A stretch of 64,000 bases of DNA from JBDHTS01 sp044221445. GTDB lineage: Bacteria > Pseudomonadota > Alphaproteobacteria > Micavibrionales > Micavibrionaceae. The position numbers and the translations under genes are program-made. The stretch covers positions 1-64,000 of the forward strand of contig JBGAPF010000012.1 of assembly GCA_044221445.1 (NCBI GenBank). The letters run 5' to 3'. Below, piece after piece: positions 56,313-64,000 of the stretch; the first letter of the stretch is position 1, and each line of letters begins with the position of its first letter. The notes beneath the pieces are model-generated. The model did no database searches, was not told the origin of the DNA, and saw nothing but the letters and a program-made list of their open reading frames with translations.

Positions 56313-56416
56313 AGAGCCATCCTATGAAAAGGAAAAAGGTAATCTCAAGCCCAAAGGCGGGTTTTATGCACATTGCCTCATTCCTCCCCCCTGCGGGAAG
56401 AGGGAAAGTAAGAGCC

Positions 56417-57643
56417 TTAAAACTCCCTGCTGATATCGAACAGCCGCTCATGCTCCTTCACCGCGTATCGGTCCGTCATCCCGGCGATATAATCCGCGAC
56501 GGTCCGCGCCAGCGCGCGCTCGTCGATCGACCCGCCTGCGGCTTCCGCCAGGCGCTGCCAGTTTTCGGGCAGCAGCAGATACTGCCCCGTGAACGCGTCG
56601 TAGAGATCCTTCACGATCCGGCTGACCTTGTTGCGCATGCGCATCACCTTGTGGTGCCGGTACATCCGGTTCCACAGGAAGGCGCGCAGATCCTCGACGT
56701 TCCTGTGCATCTCCGGCGAGAACGCGACCACCGCCTGCCCCGCGTGGCGCACGTCCTCCGGGCTTTGCAGGTTCAGCGCGCCGAGCCGCCGCCGCGATTC
56801 CGCCAGCACGTCCTCGACCATCGCGCCGATCATCTCCCGGACGATCTCGCAGATGAACAGATGCTCGGTGATGTTCGGCCAGCGCGCCCGCACGTCGGCC
56901 ATGATCGCGGCCATCAGCGGCACTTCGCTCTCCAGCGCGTCGAGTGTGAACAGCCCGGCGCGCAGGCCGTCCTCCACGTCGTGGTTGTTATAGGCGATGT
57001 CGTCGGACAAAGCCGCCGTCTGCGCCTCGACCGAGGCATAGGTGTCGAGCCGCAGATCTGTCTGCGCCTGCACGGCGCACAGCGTGACCGGCAGGTCCTC
57101 CTTAGTGACCGGGCCGTTATGCTTGACGATGCCTTCGAGCGTCTCCCAGCTCATGTTCAGTCCCTGCCAGCCCGGATATTTCCGTTCCAGGAAAGTGACG
57201 ACGCGCAAAGACTGGTCGTTATGATCGAACCCGCCGACATGCTCCATGCATTCGACCAGCACATCCTCCCCCACATGCGCGAAGGGTGTGTGGCCCAGGT
57301 CGTGCGCCAGCGCCACCGTCTCCGCCAGGTCCTCGTTGACCATCAGCGCCCGCGCGACAGTCCGCGCGATCTGCGCCACCTCCAGCGTATGCGACAGCCG
57401 CGTGCGGAAATGGTCCCCCTCGTGATAGACGAACACTTGAGTCTTGTATTTCAGGCGCCGGAACGCACTGGAATGGATGATCCGGTCCCGGTCCCGCTGA
57501 AACGGCGTCCGGTACCGGCTCTCCGGCTCGTCATACATCCGCCCCCGCGACTGGTCGGGCCGGCAGGCATAGGCGGCCAGCGGCAGGGCGCAATAGTTGT
57601 AGGCGGGAGGAGGTACGGCAGCTTTAAGATTATCTTTTTTCAT
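56417..57643 (-). CDS. dgt: dGTP triphosphohydrolase-like HD protein
   Basis: A 408-residue HD-domain phosphohydrolase. The metal-binding set is visible in RLSHTLEVAQIART and ALAHDLGHTPFAHVGED (HD), and in DDIAYNNHDVEDGLRAG. It starts with the family pattern RTPFQRDRDRIIHSSAFRRLKYKTQVF. It cleaves dNTPs to deoxynucleosides and triphosphate. Normally argS lies between it and the SPOR gene; here only 104 bases do, including a short GC-rich imperfect hairpin near 56385-56405. Confidence 0.92.
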   Translation of the reverse strand: MKKDNLKAAVPPPAYNYCALPLAAYACRPDQSRGRMYDEPESRYRTPFQRDRDRIIHSSAFRRLKYKTQVFVYHEGDHFRTRLSHTLEVAQIARTVARALMVNEDLAETVALAHDLGHTPFAHVGEDVLVECMEHVGGFDHNDQSLRVVTFLERKYPGWQGLNMSWETLEGIVKHNGPVTKEDLPVTLCAVQAQTDLRLDTYASVEAQTAALSDDIAYNNHDVEDGLRAGLFTLDALESEVPLMAAIMADVRARWPNITEHLFICEIVREMIGAMVEDVLAESRRRLGALNLQSPEDVRHAGQAVVAFSPEMHRNVEDLRAFLWNRMYRHHKVMRMRNKVSRIVKDLYDAFTGQYLLLPENWQRLAEAAGGSIDERALARTVADYIAGMTDRYAVKEHERLFDISREF

Positions 57644-57721
57644 AGAAAAGCTTTAGCGCGACTGTAAAATAGGCGCAACTCAAGAAATTTTTGGAGTGAA
57701 ATCGTTAAGTAAAAAATTCTG

Positions 57722-58171
57722 CTAAGGACTTGGTTCCTTAGTGATTAAAGTCGGTTTTGTTTCTACAGTTTGACCGGTAGTTTGCTGGGCAAGAAGGTTT
57801 TCTACAGTTTCGCTTAACACACTCGGCATTCCTACTTGAAAAGAGGAAACGAGCCGGATGCCCGGGTCATCCATTTTTACCCCTTCCAAAGAATCAAAAT
57901 TAGTCACAACCAAGACCGGCTTGCCAAGCTCTCTCGCAAGCTGCGTCATTTCACAAGCCTGACGGTGCCGAATTGTATCGCGCATATTTTCGTCGATAAT
58001 AACTACCAGCGACTTATCTGTACCTGTTTTTAGCGCATCAATCGCAAAATTGATGTCTTGCATACATACTGCGTCATCGAACCCTGCAAATTCTTTTAAA
58101 TCCAAAGCTAAAAAGCGAGCTTGATTGTCACCACCGCCAGCAACTACTGCTCTTTTAAATTCTGGCTTCAT
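57722..58171 (-). CDS. Hypothetical protein with receiver-like fold, AT-rich insert
   Basis: A 149-residue soluble protein with alternating strands and helices: FKRAVVAGGGDNQ, KSLVVIIDENMRDTIR, GKPVLVVTNFDSLEG. The order resembles a response-regulator receiver or small Rossmann fold, but the phosphoacceptor Asp cannot be placed confidently. ATG 58171 has TAGGTG 6 bases upstream; a GTG at 58180 is in frame. It directly follows the truncated RhuM gene and shares its low GC, so it likely arrived with it. Confidence 0.6.
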   Translation of the reverse strand: MKPEFKRAVVAGGGDNQARFLALDLKEFAGFDDAVCMQDINFAIDALKTGTDKSLVVIIDENMRDTIRHRQACEMTQLARELGKPVLVVTNFDSLEGVKMDDPGIRLVSSFQVGMPSVLSETVENLLAQQTTGQTVETKPTLITKEPSP

Positions 58172-58180
58172 AATTAGCAC

Positions 58181-58624
58181 CTAACAGTTAAAAGATTTGA
58201 GTTTTTTCATAAATGCTATTTTATACATAATTTCCCTAAAAGGCAAACACTCTACCATCAGCAACAACTTGACCAGATAATCGCGCAGCGCCGTCGTCGT
58301 CCATTGTCGGAACTGCGTCCCCCGCTCCGACCGGACGCGGTAGCCGATGGCGAGGATCATGTCGAGGTTGTATAAAGCCAGATCACGCTGGACTTGGCGC
58401 TTTCCTTCGGTTTGAACTGTCAAATGATATTTGACAGTTGCTTCCTGCATCAATTCTTTGTCTTCAAAAACACTTTGAATGTGATGGCTTACATTCTGCT
58501 TGGATGTCTGAAAAAGTTCTGCGATTTCAATCTGCGTCAGCCAGACCGTGCCGTCCCTTTCCTTCAGCGAAACCTGGGTCGCGCCATCCGGCGTTTTATA
58601 TAAAATCAAATGACCTTCGGACAT
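58181..58624 (-). pseudogene. RhuM-family protein, C-terminally truncated
   Basis: 147 residues matching the N-terminal part of RhuM/virulence proteins (usually about 330): VWLTQIEIAELFQTSKQNVSHHI, a winged-helix-like DNA-binding segment, then LDMILAIGYRVRSERGTQFRQWTTTALRDYLVK, the family core. After that it leaves the family sequence and stops with a short unrelated tail ending KSFNC. RhuM proteins sit in mobile islands and next to restriction or toxin genes. Here it is a remnant in an AT-rich insert between dgt and the carbonic anhydrase gene. Confidence 0.75.
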
Positions 58625-58697
58625 GCCAGAGCCTTTTCATAAGAGCGATAATAGTCTTATTGTTCCCTTAATGTTCTCATTTTTCAACCGGACATCT

Positions 58698-59309
58698 TCA
58701 ATTGTCCACGGGCGCAAACTGCCCATCCTCCCCCATCGTCTCCAGCACCCCCGTATGAATCGCGAACCACGCGCCGTGGAGGCTTAGCCGCCCGTCCGCC
58801 ACGCGTTCCGCGATCCAGGGAAATGTCATCAGGTTGGCGAGGGATATCTTAATCACTTCATGCTCGCAGCATTGCTGGCGGTCTTGCGGCGGGTGCTTCA
58901 TCGTCTCGCGGCGGGCGGGCTCGGCCATCGCCATCCATGGGGCGACGAAATCGCGCGCATTGTCCGGCGCGCCGTTCAGCAAAGCCTGCACGCCGCCGCA
59001 CATGCCGTGGCCGAGGACGATCAAATGCGGCACCTCCAGCACACGGATGCCGAATTCCAGCGCGGCGCTGGTGCCGTGATAGGCGCTGTCCGGCGCATAG
59101 GGCGGCACCAGGTTGGCGACGTTGCGGACGATCAGCAGTTCCCCCGGCGCCGCGTCGAAAATCCCCGCGGGGTCGACCCGGCTGTCGATGCAGGCGACGA
59201 TCATCGCCCTCGGCTTCTGACCCTTTTCCGCCAGCCCCTCGAACATTTTCCGCCGTTCGGGCCATCCATTGGCGCGGAAGCGCCTGTATCCTTCGATCAA
59301 CTGTTCCAT
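58698..59309 (-). CDS. can: Beta-class carbonic anhydrase
   Basis: A 203-residue zinc enzyme. Zinc ligands Cys40 (ACIDSR, with Asp42 of the Asp-Arg dyad), His101 and Cys104 (HGMCGG) are in place, and VRNVANLVPPY is typical. It interconverts CO2 and bicarbonate in the cytoplasm. It diverges from erpA; the gap of about 57 bases leaves little room for two promoters. Confidence 0.94.
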   Translation of the reverse strand: MEQLIEGYRRFRANGWPERRKMFEGLAEKGQKPRAMIVACIDSRVDPAGIFDAAPGELLIVRNVANLVPPYAPDSAYHGTSAALEFGIRVLEVPHLIVLGHGMCGGVQALLNGAPDNARDFVAPWMAMAEPARRETMKHPPQDRQQCCEHEVIKISLANLMTFPWIAERVADGRLSLHGAWFAIHTGVLETMGEDGQFAPVDN

Positions 59310-59366
59310 ACCCTCTCAGTACCAGCCAAACTGGACGGGCGCAACCGGATGCGCCATATTAGGGGG

Positions 59367-59702
59367 ATGAGCGAACAGACCGTCATCCTGACCGACGCCC
59401 TCGCCCGCCGCGTGCGGGAACTGCAGGCGGAAAAGGGCAACCCCGGCCTGATGCTGCGCGTCGGCGTCAATGGCGGCGGGTGCCAGGGGTTCGAATACAG
59501 TTTCGGCTTCGCGGAGTCGCGGAACCCCGACGACCGTGTCTTTGAAAAGGACGGGATCGGGGTGGTGATCGACGAGACCTCCCTGCCCCTGCTCGACGGC
59601 TCCACCATCGATTTCGTCGACGAACTGGCCGGCGCGGCGTTTAAAATCATTAATCCCAACGCCGAATCCACCTGCGGCTGCGGCACGTCGTTTTCGGTTT
59701 AG
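59367..59702 (+). CDS. erpA: Iron-sulfur cluster insertion protein (A-type carrier)
   Basis: A 111-residue HesB/IscA-family protein with the three cluster cysteines: Cys39 (GGGCQGFEY), Cys103 and Cys105 (STCGCGTSF). It delivers Fe-S clusters to apoproteins. The erpA-xth arrangement upstream of dgt is usual in alphaproteobacteria. The AGGGGG ribosome-binding site abuts the ATG at 59367 with no spacer; an in-frame ATG at 59349 would add six residues. Confidence 0.92.
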   Translation: MSEQTVILTDALARRVRELQAEKGNPGLMLRVGVNGGGCQGFEYSFGFAESRNPDDRVFEKDGIGVVIDETSLPLLDGSTIDFVDELAGAAFKIINPNAESTCGCGTSFSV

Positions 59703-59714
59703 GCTTCTTTTCAA

Positions 59715-59752
59715 CTGTCATCCCTCTGCGCCGCGGCTGGATGACAGGAAAA
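59715..59752 (+). terminator. Inverted repeat and T run after erpA
   Basis: CTGTCATCC at 59715 pairs with GGATGACAG ending at 59747 around a 15-base GC-rich loop, followed by a short A/T run at 59749-59757. It is consistent with an intrinsic terminator, or with the TGTCAT-type intergenic repeats common in some alphaproteobacteria. Confidence 0.6.
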
Positions 59753-59774
59753 TTTTTCGTGCTATATCTACCCC

Positions 59775-60542
59775 ATGAAAATCGCGACATGGAACGTCAA
59801 TTCGATCAAGGCGCGGCTCGATATCGCGCTGGACTGGCTGGATACGGCTCAGCCGGACGTGCTCTTGCTGCAGGAACTGAAAGGGCTTGAATTTCCGCTC
59901 GCCCCGTTCGCGGAGCGCGGCTATGCGGGGGAGATCGTGGGGCAGAAGGCGTATAACGGCGTCGCCATCCTCTCCCGCCTGCCGGTGACGCCCATCCTGA
60001 AAGCCCTGCCCGGCGACGACGCCGACAGCCACGCGCGTTATCTGGAGGCCGATGTCGCGGGCGTGCGCGTCATCAACATCTACGCGCCGAACGGCAACCC
60101 GGTCGGGACGGAAAAATTCGCCTACAAGCTCGCCTGGCTGGAGCGGCTGTGCCGCCATATGAAGGCTCTGCGCGACGAGACGGTGCCGTTCATCGTCGGC
60201 GGCGATTTCAACATCATCCCGGAGGAGATCGACTGCCACAATCCGAAAACCTGGCTGAACGACGCTTTGTTCCAGCCGGAGAGCCGCGCCTTGTACCGCC
60301 GCTTCCTCAACCTCGGCCTGACCGACGCGCTGCGCGTGTTTCATCCGGGACCGGGGGTCTATACATTCTGGGATTATTTCGCGGGGAACTGGGACAACGA
60401 CCGCGGAATCCGCATCGACCATTTCCTCGCCGCCCCCGCCATCGCCGACCGGCTGCAGGACTGCGCGGTCGACCGCGCCCCGCGCGGCCGGGAAAAACCC
60501 TCCGACCACACGCCGGTCGTTGTCACGCTAAGACCTGTATAG
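59775..60542 (+). CDS. xth: Exodeoxyribonuclease III
   Basis: A 255-residue AP endonuclease/3' exonuclease of the EEP fold. It has ATWNVNSIKARL, catalytic Glu in LLLQELKG, IYAPNG, GGDFNIIPEE and the C-terminal SDHTPVVV. It acts in base excision repair. Its ATG follows the inverted repeat after erpA, so it may have its own promoter. Confidence 0.94.
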   Translation: MKIATWNVNSIKARLDIALDWLDTAQPDVLLLQELKGLEFPLAPFAERGYAGEIVGQKAYNGVAILSRLPVTPILKALPGDDADSHARYLEADVAGVRVINIYAPNGNPVGTEKFAYKLAWLERLCRHMKALRDETVPFIVGGDFNIIPEEIDCHNPKTWLNDALFQPESRALYRRFLNLGLTDALRVFHPGPGVYTFWDYFAGNWDNDRGIRIDHFLAAPAIADRLQDCAVDRAPRGREKPSDHTPVVVTLRPV

Positions 60543-60647
60543 CTTTCAGCTTCGCTAGTGATTTGGCGCGCGGAACGTGATAAAAAGGGAATCGGTTAAA
60601 GAATCAACGCCTTCTTTCTCATCACCCCCTTAGCGCCGGATACAGCC

Positions 60648-61559
60648 ATGCCCAGATCGCCCCTGACCAAAGCCCTCTCCCTTGGACTTATGACGCTGGG
60701 GGCTGTGTCGCTGTCCGCCTGCGGGACGGTGTCCAAGCTGGCGCCGACGGGGCGGATGGAAACGGCCAAGCGGATCGCGGGCCCAGCCCACATGATGGAA
60801 ACGCACATCCCGGTCGGCGAATTCACGCTGCTGTCTTTCGAAAAAGTCCATGCCAAAGGCAAGCCCGCCACGGTCTATATCGAGGGCGACGGCAATCTGG
60901 GTTGGGACGACCTGACGCTGATCGGCATCGACCCGACGCCCGTCGTTCCGTCCGCGCTGCTGATGGCCGCCGATGACGGCGGGCCGAACGTGGTCTGGCT
61001 GGCGCGGCCCTGCCAGTATGCCGGCGCGATGGGCAGCCGCGACTGCACGAAGGCCCTGTTCACCACGCACCGTTATTCGCCCCAGGCCATCGACTCGGTC
61101 AATGCCGCGCTGGACAACCTGAAACGCCGCTACGCGATCCCGTCCTTCAGCCTGGTCGGCCATGGCGGCGGCGCGGCGATCGCCGTCGAACTGGCGGCGG
61201 TGCGGAACGACGTCACCTTCATCCGCACGGTCGCGGGCGTGCTCGACACGCGGATCGCGGCGCCGGGCGAAAGGATGCGCGCGGGCATGGATCCGTTCGC
61301 CGGCTCCCTGAACCCCATCGACGCCGCGCCCAAAGTGGCCCACATCCCGCAGATGCATTCGGTGGGATCGTGGGACAAGGCGCAGACCCTGGCGATGATC
61401 AACAGCTTCATGGCCGCCGAGGGCAACCCGTCCACGGCCGTGCAGGGGCCCGATACCGGCATGGACAGCGCCGCCGCCATGCCGACGCCCGATATGCCCG
61501 CGGACTGCCTCTCCCCGGACGCTCCGGCGGCGATGGAGCCGATGCAGCTGAATAACTGA
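60648..61559 (+). CDS. Alpha/beta-hydrolase-fold lipoprotein without catalytic serine
   Basis: A 303-residue lipoprotein: lipobox LSAC with Cys25, then a hydrolase-fold core: VYIEGDG strand, VVWLARPCQY and the elbow LVGHGGGAAIA. The next gene has GFSGGGG in the same place, so the nucleophile Ser is Gly here and catalysis is unlikely. The C-terminus is Pro/Met-rich with no obvious His. It is probably a structural or binding paralogue of its neighbour, both anchored in the outer membrane. Confidence 0.72.
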   Translation: MPRSPLTKALSLGLMTLGAVSLSACGTVSKLAPTGRMETAKRIAGPAHMMETHIPVGEFTLLSFEKVHAKGKPATVYIEGDGNLGWDDLTLIGIDPTPVVPSALLMAADDGGPNVVWLARPCQYAGAMGSRDCTKALFTTHRYSPQAIDSVNAALDNLKRRYAIPSFSLVGHGGGAAIAVELAAVRNDVTFIRTVAGVLDTRIAAPGERMRAGMDPFAGSLNPIDAAPKVAHIPQMHSVGSWDKAQTLAMINSFMAAEGNPSTAVQGPDTGMDSAAAMPTPDMPADCLSPDAPAAMEPMQLNN

Positions 61560-61563
61560 ACCT

Positions 61564-62403
61564 GTGCGGCGGGCGCTTCCGCTGCTGGCCGGTATGCTTG
61601 CGCTGGCGGGCTGTGCTTCCCTTTCAGGCAACCCGGAAACGCGCGCCGCTTTGGCGCGGGAGATTGCCGGTTCGGCCCGGATGGAAGCCGAAATCATCCC
61701 CGCGCCGCCTTTCGCCCTGACCGCCTATCGCCGCGTCGGCCAGCCTGGCGAACGAGCCACCGTCTATATTGAAGGCGACGGCCTGGCCTGGCTCGGGCGG
61801 CACAGCCCCTCCCCCGACCCGACCCCGACAGACCCCGTCGCATTGCGTCTGGCTGCCGTCGATCCCGCCGCCAACGTCATCTGGCTGGCCCGGCCATGCC
61901 AGTACAGCAAGATGACCGCGCCCGGCGCGTGCCCGCAAAAATACTGGATGGGCGCCCGCCTGGCGCCGGAAGTGGTGGCGTCCCTCGACGCGGCGCTGGA
62001 CAGGCTTAAGAGCGCTTACCGGCTGACCGGCTTCGATCTGGTCGGCTTCTCCGGCGGCGGCGGGGCGGCGGCCCTGCTCGCGGCGCGGCGACACGATGTC
62101 ACCAGCCTCCGCACCGTCGCGGGCAACCTCGACCACGCTCTGTTCGCGCAAATCCACGGTATCAGCCCGCTGACAGAGTCCCTTGACCCTCGCGATGTGG
62201 CGCAGGCCGTGGCGACCATTCCGCAGATTCATTTCGTGGGAAGAAATGACAAGGTAGTTCCGACAATCATCTCGCAAAGCTTTAGAGCAGCAGCGGGTCA
62301 ATCCCGCTGCATCGAAATCCAGCTGGAAAACGCATCGCATGAAGGAGACTGGCCTTTTTTATGGCCTCGGTTAAAAAGTCTTCCGATGATGATATGCAGA
62401 TAA
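61564..62403 (+). CDS. Alpha/beta-hydrolase lipoprotein, catalytic paralogue
   Basis: A 279-residue lipoprotein: lipobox LAGC with Cys17 and YIEGDGLAW. The nucleophile elbow is LVGFSGGGGAAAL, with late Asp candidates (VGRNDKVVP) and His in NASHEGDW, completing a Ser-Asp-His set. It shares WLARPCQYSK and RTVAGNLDHA with the upstream gene, 4 bases away. The start is GTG, without a good ribosome-binding site, so it is probably coupled to the upstream gene. Possible role: esterase acting in the periplasm or at the outer membrane. Confidence 0.75.
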   Translation: MRRALPLLAGMLALAGCASLSGNPETRAALAREIAGSARMEAEIIPAPPFALTAYRRVGQPGERATVYIEGDGLAWLGRHSPSPDPTPTDPVALRLAAVDPAANVIWLARPCQYSKMTAPGACPQKYWMGARLAPEVVASLDAALDRLKSAYRLTGFDLVGFSGGGGAAALLAARRHDVTSLRTVAGNLDHALFAQIHGISPLTESLDPRDVAQAVATIPQIHFVGRNDKVVPTIISQSFRAAAGQSRCIEIQLENASHEGDWPFLWPRLKSLPMMICR

Positions 62404-62420
62404 AAAGATAGAATGCTTAT

Positions 62421-62762
62421 TTAAAGCATGGCTCGATTATAGCCAGAATTATGTCCTATTCCCGACGATTCGGCTGAAATTTTAGAAAGGACCCCCGCAA
62501 CAGTACCTTTAAAATTCAGCACCGCAGGAAGTAACTCTGCATAAGCGTTTGCAATATCACCGGCATGTCGGCAGGCCAAAGCCTGACGCTCCGATGGACT
62601 CATGACCCCTAGTGCCGCAGAAAGCTTGTCTAATATTTCTTCCCGCGAAGATTCAGGAGCGCCGATCTGAATCATAAAAACATCCAGCCCGCGAAGCAGC
62701 GCCGTATTCACGTCTGCATCTGCAGCAATTAAGAAGACTTGGTTTACTTTAAGGTCAGGCAT
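62421..62762 (-). CDS. Small protein with GIGHNS motif
   Basis: A 113-residue soluble helical protein. Near its C-terminus it has SSGIGHNSG, a short motif seen in many small alphaproteobacterial and phage proteins of unknown role. Strand-helix pattern VNQVFLIAADADVNTALLRGL, then helices. GGGA precedes the ATG by about 7 bases and lies inside one arm of a long inverted repeat (see the repeat entry). Its stop converges on the lipoprotein gene with an 18-base gap. Confidence 0.6.
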   Translation of the reverse strand: MPDLKVNQVFLIAADADVNTALLRGLDVFMIQIGAPESSREEILDKLSAALGVMSPSERQALACRHAGDIANAYAELLPAVLNFKGTVAGVLSKISAESSGIGHNSGYNRAML

Positions 62763-62768
62763 AGTTTT

Positions 62769-62855
62769 TCCCGTTTTATTCTGGAAAAAGAAGCTACTTT
62801 GTTATAACGCAGCTTGCAAGCTTTTATTAGGAACCAAAACTAGGATAAAACGGGA
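62769..62855 (-). promoter_or_regulatory. Inverted repeat that could sequester the ribosome-binding site
   Basis: Arms 62845-62855 and 62769-62779 are perfect 11-bp complements with a 65-base loop. On the transcript of the GIGHNS gene the second arm (ATAAAACGGGA) contains the GGGA ribosome-binding site, so pairing would hide it. The loop holds a 12-bp perfect palindrome (AGCTTGCAAGCT, 62811-62822). It could equally be a protein-binding dyad. Confidence 0.5.
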
Positions 62856-62920
62856 TCAGCATAAAACATAGTTTTTTTTGCACCTGCTCATAAAATATCA
62901 CATTTCAGCCACTTTACAGC

Positions 62921-62944
62921 AAAAAGCCCCCTTTCGGGGGCTTT
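62921..62944 (-). terminator. Rho-independent terminator of the autotransporter gene
   Basis: A 9-bp stem (AAAGCCCCC, loop GAAA on the transcript, GGGGGCTTT) and a U run toward 62921 follow the autotransporter stop by about 28 bases on the minus strand. Confidence 0.9.
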
Positions 62945-62971
62945 CGCAATTCCGGTTGGTTTCCTGGGCGC

Positions 62972-64000
62972 TTAGAACTTGTAAGCCGCGCGCAGGAGGC
63001 CCGAATGGGCGTCGTAGTCCGACTTGACTTCGTAGTTGTACTGAGCGGTGAAGTCCCAGTTGTTCGTCGTCAGGTACTGGAGGCTGGCGCCGATGTCGAA
63101 CTGGCTGCGGCCTGGTTCCAGACCGTTGGTTTCGAAGGCCGAACCACCGCCCGTGAAGGACGAGGTGGTCTGGATATCGTCGCCGATCAGGTCGTAACGG
63201 TAGCCAGCGTTCAGGCCGGGCTTCAGGAAGGAGCCATCGGCGTTCTGCATGGTCCACTGCGCTTCGATGCCCAGTCCGACGTCAAGCTTGTTGACGCTGT
63301 CCTGTTCGACATTGAGGTTGGCAGTGCCGGCGCCTTCTTCGGTGAAGTCTTCGGCATTGTAGTAGGTGTAGCCGGCCATCGCGGTGGGGGTCAGGACAAG
63401 CCCGCCCTGCATCGCATACGGACGTCCGATTTCAGCCTTGGCCGAAAACTGATGGGCGTCGAAGTCGCCATCGGCATCCAGACCGTCGATACCGCCAACG
63501 TCATGACGTTTGGTATCGTTGGAGTTCCAGGCATAGGCGGCCATACCGCTGACATACATGTCGTTGGCGATGTCCGTGTCGCCGTAAACCGTCAGCTGGT
63601 AGCTGTCGATGTCGGTTTCGGTGCTGTTGGCGTTGTCGGAGTCGACGTTGGTCCGGGCGTAGCTGAGAGCCGCACCCAGGTGACCGGCGCCGCCCATGGC
63701 TTCGGCATCCGCACCGACGGCCAGGCCGTAGGTATCGGAGTCGTAGCCGTCGACACCGTCGCGCCTATCCTGCGTGGCGGACTGGCCGAACACCTGGCTC
63801 CAGAAGTGGGAGCCGACCGGCATGCTGCCGGCAGCCATGCCGGTTTCGCCGCCGCGGCCACTTAAGGAGGCCAGGCGGGTGGAGGTCACGCCGAACACCT
63901 GCGTGCTGACATCCATCGAAGCGACGACGTTGCCGCCATCGACCGTCGGACCGGCCGCTTCGGCGATCTCCTGGGCTTCTTCGCCCGTGGACGCCGTCAG
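62972..64000 (-). CDS. Autotransporter beta-barrel domain (5' end outside window)
   Basis: The frame is open to the window edge, so the passenger domain is outside. The visible 342 residues are an outer-membrane autotransporter barrel. A short alpha-helical linker (AQEIAEAAGPTVDGG) precedes repeated Gly-rich amphipathic strands (GLAVGADAEAMGGAGHLGAALSY, YDLIGDDIQTTSSF), and the protein ends with an aromatic C-terminal strand (LLRAAYKF). The C-terminal Phe is the outer-membrane insertion signal. The passenger's function is unknown. Confidence 0.85.
   Translation of the reverse strand: MTASTGEEAQEIAEAAGPTVDGGNVVASMDVSTQVFGVTSTRLASLSGRGGETGMAAGSMPVGSHFWSQVFGQSATQDRRDGVDGYDSDTYGLAVGADAEAMGGAGHLGAALSYARTNVDSDNANSTETDIDSYQLTVYGDTDIANDMYVSGMAAYAWNSNDTKRHDVGGIDGLDADGDFDAHQFSAKAEIGRPYAMQGGLVLTPTAMAGYTYYNAEDFTEEGAGTANLNVEQDSVNKLDVGLGIEAQWTMQNADGSFLKPGLNAGYRYDLIGDDIQTTSSFTGGGSAFETNGLEPGRSQFDIGASLQYLTTNNWDFTAQYNYEVKSDYDAHSGLLRAAYKF

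Noticed and set aside
55134..56327. Gly/Arg-rich plus-strand frame across the SPOR gene
   Set aside because: It is antisense to the low-complexity Ala/Pro/Glu linker of the SPOR protein, which creates long open frames by chance.

Overview
The window is a gene-dense, GC-rich bacterial chromosome segment. Gene content and order point to an alphaproteobacterium. Three neighbourhoods typical of that class lie side by side: xerC-DUF484-transaldolase-priA-atpHAGDC; lpd-sucB-sucA-sucDC-mdh-zapE; and tatCBA-scpBA-nagZ-SPOR-dgt followed by erpA and xth. Genus or order cannot be fixed from the sequence alone. I found no rRNA, tRNA, CRISPR array, insertion sequence or prophage block.

Layout. 1-4.5 kb: a truncated lipase-like hydrolase, a three-domain MFS/acyltransferase/acyl-ACP ligase fusion for lysophospholipid recycling, and a small lipoprotein. 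4.6-7.4 kb: a DinG/XPD-type iron-sulfur helicase. 7.5-12.3 kb: p-aminobenzoate synthesis (pabB, pabA, pabC) with a two-gene ABC-2 exporter inserted between pabA and pabC. 12.4-17.8 kb: F1 ATPase operon atpHAGDC (minus strand), with an extra 117-residue gene between atpA and atpG. 17.9-21.8 kb: an accessory block between atpH and priA, holding a TraX-like membrane protein and two tandem membrane proteins with spermidine-synthase-like C-termini. 21.8-27.2 kb: priA, transaldolase, DUF484, xerC and small unknowns. 27.2-47.9 kb: TCA-cycle genes interrupted by accessory genes. These include two tandem deaminase-fold proteins beside guaC, an HExxH protein, a His-rich outer-membrane protein with a DUF2946 partner, a HAD phosphatase and a no-signal-peptide lysozyme/amidase fusion. 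sucA is split by a frameshift. 48-57.6 kb: DUF2336, zapE, tatCBA, scpBA, nagZ, SPOR and dgt; argS, usual between dgt and SPOR in this class, is absent. 57.7-58.6 kb: an AT-richer insert with a truncated RhuM-like gene. 58.7-64 kb: carbonic anhydrase, erpA, xth, a tandem pair of alpha/beta-hydrolase lipoproteins (one lacking the nucleophile serine), a small GIGHNS-motif protein, and the C-terminal part of an autotransporter.

How the genes work together. Central energy metabolism (TCA plus ATP synthase), folate precursor synthesis, replication restart and recombination (PriA, XerC, ScpAB), Tat export, peptidoglycan recycling (NagZ) and envelope maintenance form the conserved frame. The most unusual material sits in the joints between these blocks: tandem paralogue pairs of unknown role (spermidine-synthase-like, deaminase-like, alpha/beta-hydrolase-like and an alpha-helical pair inside the suc operon) and extra genes embedded in otherwise invariant operons (atp, suc).
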